From: Thauera sp.
Lineage (GTDB): Bacteria; Pseudomonadota; Gammaproteobacteria; Burkholderiales; Rhodocyclaceae
DNA length: 34,745 nt
Assembly: GCA_024710965.1 (NCBI GenBank)
Contig: JANJTU010000131.1
Coordinates: 1 to 34,745 of the forward strand
Direction: 5' to 3'
Made by a program: the position numbers and the translations under genes. Shown piece after piece: positions 32,969 to 34,745 of the stretch. Below the pieces are notes generated by a model, which ran no database searches, was not told the origin of the DNA, and saw only the letters and a program-made list of their open reading frames with translations. Each line of letters begins with the position of its first letter. Position 1 is the first letter of the stretch.

Positions 32969-33679
32969 TCACTCCGGCTGGCCGATCGTGAAGCTGAGCT
33001 CGCCGATGCCCTCGATCCGCCCTTCGAGGCGATCGCCCGGCCGCACCGGGCCGACGCCTTCGGGCGTGCCGGTGTAGATCAGGTCGCCCGGCTGCAGGTG
33101 GTAGTAGGTCGACAGGTCGGCGATGATCTCCGGGATGGTCCAGATGAGGTCCGCCAGGTCGGCCTGCTGGCGGGTCTCGCCGTTGAGCTGCAGCGTGATC
33201 GCGCCGCGGTCCGGCACCGCCATGCCGGCGGCGGGCAGGATCGGCGACACCACCGCGGAGTGTTCGACGTTCTTCGCCACGTCCCAGGGCTGGCCCTTGG
33301 CGCGCGCGGCCAGCTGCAGGTCGCGCCGCGTCATGTCGAGGCCGCAGGCGTAGCCGTAGATCAGCGCCGGGGCGTCCTCGACGCCGATGTGAAAGCCGCC
33401 GCTGCCGAGCGCCACCACCAGCTCCATCTCGTATTGGTAGTCGGAGGTGGCGGGCGGGTAGGGCGCGGTGGCGCCGGACTCGATGACGGCCGAGGGCGTC
33501 TTCGTGAAATACATCGGCCGGCTGCTCGCCTTGTCCACCGGCGCGCCCATCTCGACCGCGTGGGCCTGGTAGTTGCGGCCGACGAGGAAGATGCGGTTGA
33601 CCGGGAACCGGGCTGCGCTGCCATGCACCGGTAGCGAGACGGGGGCGGGTGGGGGCCAGAGGTAGTCGGTGGTGGTCAT
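32969..33679 (-). CDS. Fumarylacetoacetate hydrolase family protein
   Basis: The 236-residue protein has the FAH fold with metal ligands in [10 protein letters not shown] (Glu-x-Glu) and [14 protein letters not shown] (Asp), and the C-terminal [16 protein letters not shown] loop. [12 protein letters not shown] near the N-terminus and its length are close to fumarylpyruvate hydrolase-like and acylpyruvase (FAHD1-like) enzymes. Members cleave C-C bonds of beta-diketo acids or decarboxylate oxaloacetate, so the substrate cannot be assigned. It is the upstream minus-strand neighbour of the ABC transporter (55 bases apart) and may be in the same transcript. The start follows the family N-terminus; the longer frame to 34732 is antisense to purL. 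Confidence 0.9.
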   Translation of the reverse strand: MTTTDYLWPPPAPVSLPVHGSAARFPVNRIFLVGRNYQAHAVEMGAPVDKASSRPMYFTKTPSAVIESGATAPYPPATSDYQYEMELVVALGSGGFHIGVEDAPALIYGYACGLDMTRRDLQLAARAKGQPWDVAKNVEHSAVVSPILPAAGMAVPDRGAITLQLNGETRQQADLADLIWTIPEIIADLSTYYHLQPGDLIYTGTPEGVGPVRPGDRLEGRIEGIGELSFTIGQPE

Positions 33680-33789
33680 GATCGTGTGCCTGGTTGCAGT
33701 GTGCGGGAGTCTAGAACGGCGGCCGCGCAAACGCACGTGGCCGTAGCGGACTGCCGACGCGAGGCTCCGGTGCGCCCGCCGGCCTCGGG

Positions 33790-33795
33790 TATAAT
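33790..33795 (+). promoter_or_regulatory. -10 element for purL
   Basis: A perfect TATAAT precedes the purL ATG by 80 bases. The leader can form GCAT+CGGCA/TGCCG+ATGC (about 33812-33832) with a two-base bulge. The -35 is weak. Confidence 0.55.
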
Positions 33796-33874
33796 CCGCG
33801 CGTTTTGCCAGCATCGGCAGCCTGCCGGTATGCCCATCTCCGTCTTGCCTTTCCCCGTCCTTCTCCCGACCGAC

Positions 33875-34745
33875 ATGACTTCGATCCTCAAGTTGCGTGG
33901 CGCCGCGGCGCTTTCTTCCACCCGCCTGGAGCGCCTCGCGCGCGCCGTGGACGAGGTGATGCCGAAGCTGCGGGGCCTCGCCGCGGAGCACTGGTATTTC
34001 GTCGAGGTGTCGGCACCGCTGTCGGGCCCGGAGCAGGAGCGCCTGGTCGATCTGCTCGGCGCCCATCCCGAGACGGCGCAGCCGCCCGCGGGCACGCTGC
34101 TGCTCGTCGTGCCGCGGCTGGGAACGATTTCGCCGTGGTCGTCGAAGGCGACCGACATCGCCCATCAGTGCGGTTTCGACAAGATCGTGCGCATCGAGCG
34201 CGGCACCGCCTTCAGCGTCGAGGGCAAGGGCGCGGAGGACAACGCCGGCCTGCTCGCGCTGCTGCACGACCGCATGACCGAATCGGTGCTGGCGACGCTG
34301 GAGGCGGCCGAGGCGCTGTTTCACCACTACGAGCCGCAGCCGCTGACCACCGTCGACATTCTCGGCGGCGGCCGGCCGGCGCTGGAGGCGGCCAACGGCG
34401 AACTCGGGCTGGCGCTGTCGGAGGACGAGATCGACTACCTCGTCGACAACTTCAGCCGCATGGGCCGCAACCCGACCGACGTCGAGCTGATGATGTTCGC
34501 GCAGGCCAACTCCGAGCACTGCCGGCACAAGATCTTCAACGCCGACTGGGTGATCGATGCGCGGCCGATGGAGAAGTCGCTGTTCGGCATGATCAAGGAC
34601 ACGCACAAGGCGCACCCGCAGGGCACGGTGGTGGCCTATTCGGACAACGCCTCGATCATCGAGGGCGCCACGATCGAGCGCCTGTACCCCGACGCCGACG
34701 GCGCCTTCCGCTACCACCGGGAGGAAACGCACATCCTCGCCAAGG
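33875..34745 (+). CDS. purL: Phosphoribosylformylglycinamidine synthase, N-terminal part
   Basis: The gene runs off the right edge with 290 codons visible of about 1300. It encodes the large single-chain PurL of proteobacteria, which makes FGAM from FGAR, glutamine and ATP in purine synthesis. The sequence shows the N-terminal PurS-like domain (about 10-160; LPF-type start [33 protein letters not shown]) and the linker. The start of the catalytic domain has [21 protein letters not shown], with the conserved NSEHCRH. The ATG at 33875 matches the family start; no strong Shine-Dalgarno is seen. It is divergent from the FAH-family gene. Confidence 0.95.
   Translation, partial: MTSILKLRGAAALSSTRLERLARAVDEVMPKLRGLAAEHWYFVEVSAPLSGPEQERLVDLLGAHPETAQPPAGTLLLVVPRLGTISPWSSKATDIAHQCGFDKIVRIERGTAFSVEGKGAEDNAGLLALLHDRMTESVLATLEAAEALFHHYEPQPLTTVDILGGGRPALEAANGELGLALSEDEIDYLVDNFSRMGRNPTDVELMMFAQANSEHCRHKIFNADWVIDARPMEKSLFGMIKDTHKAHPQGTVVAYSDNASIIEGATIERLYPDADGAFRYHREETHILAK

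Overview
The window is about 69% or more G+C and reads like a chromosome segment of a betaproteobacterium of the Rhodocyclales/Zoogloeaceae type (Thauera- or Azoarcus-like). This is inferred from protein family content (DctBD, LldREFGP, octaheme cytochrome, E. coli-type YcaO, trmA, purL) and from a circularly permuted, two-piece tmRNA, which is known from some betaproteobacteria. No taxonomic search was possible. There is no phage, IS element, CRISPR array or defence island; most of it is ordinary core and respiratory gene content.

Layout. 1-2144: end of a DctB-type sensor kinase and a complete DctD-type sigma-54 response regulator (C4-dicarboxylate sensing). 2145-4448: TonB-dependent siderophore receptor with a possible Fur-type palindrome. 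4449-4853: gene-free stretch with two hairpins and a strong intrinsic terminator (possible sRNA). 4854-6581: YcaO, the RimO accessory factor. 6737-7044: permuted ssrA (tmRNA) on the minus strand, missed by ORF-based annotation, followed on the right by def (minus). 7842-9543: DUF3617 periplasmic protein, a small unknown protein, and a lipoprotein/transglutaminase-like pair. 9800-11608: diguanylate cyclase. 11795-14402: octaheme c-type cytochrome of the tetrathionate-reductase family, a cytochrome b561-like partner and a convergent small membrane protein. 14483-16220: TerB/DUF697 protein, ProQ-domain RNA chaperone and a 52-residue membrane protein preceded by a textbook LexA box. 16335-18355: tRNA-Thr, a DUF6455 protein behind an FNR/DNR-type palindrome, tRNA-fMet, and a NYN/LOTUS-domain protein. 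18390-23908: glycerophosphodiesterase, ChaN-PDZ, a divergent M1 peptidase and an MltB-type lytic transglycosylase. 23976-29828: lactate module lldR / lldP-lldE-lldF-lldG with an FadR-family operator, an 18-codon leader ORF and a 17-bp intercistronic hairpin. 29974-34745: trmA, an ABC exporter, a fumarylacetoacetate-hydrolase-family protein and the 5' part of purL.

Together the genes describe a respiratory, organic-acid-using organism: C4-dicarboxylate sensing, L-lactate uptake and oxidation through iron-sulfur LldEFG, and an anaerobic-type multiheme electron-transfer branch probably under FNR-family control.

The observations I consider most worth following are (1) the two-piece tmRNA with tag ANDERFALAA and a very long precursor hairpin, (2) the SOS-box-controlled 52-residue membrane protein, which looks like an undescribed damage-induced small membrane protein, and (3) the layered control of the lldPEFG transcript (operator just after the promoter, leader peptide ending in a perfect palindrome, and a 17-bp hairpin between lldP and lldE).
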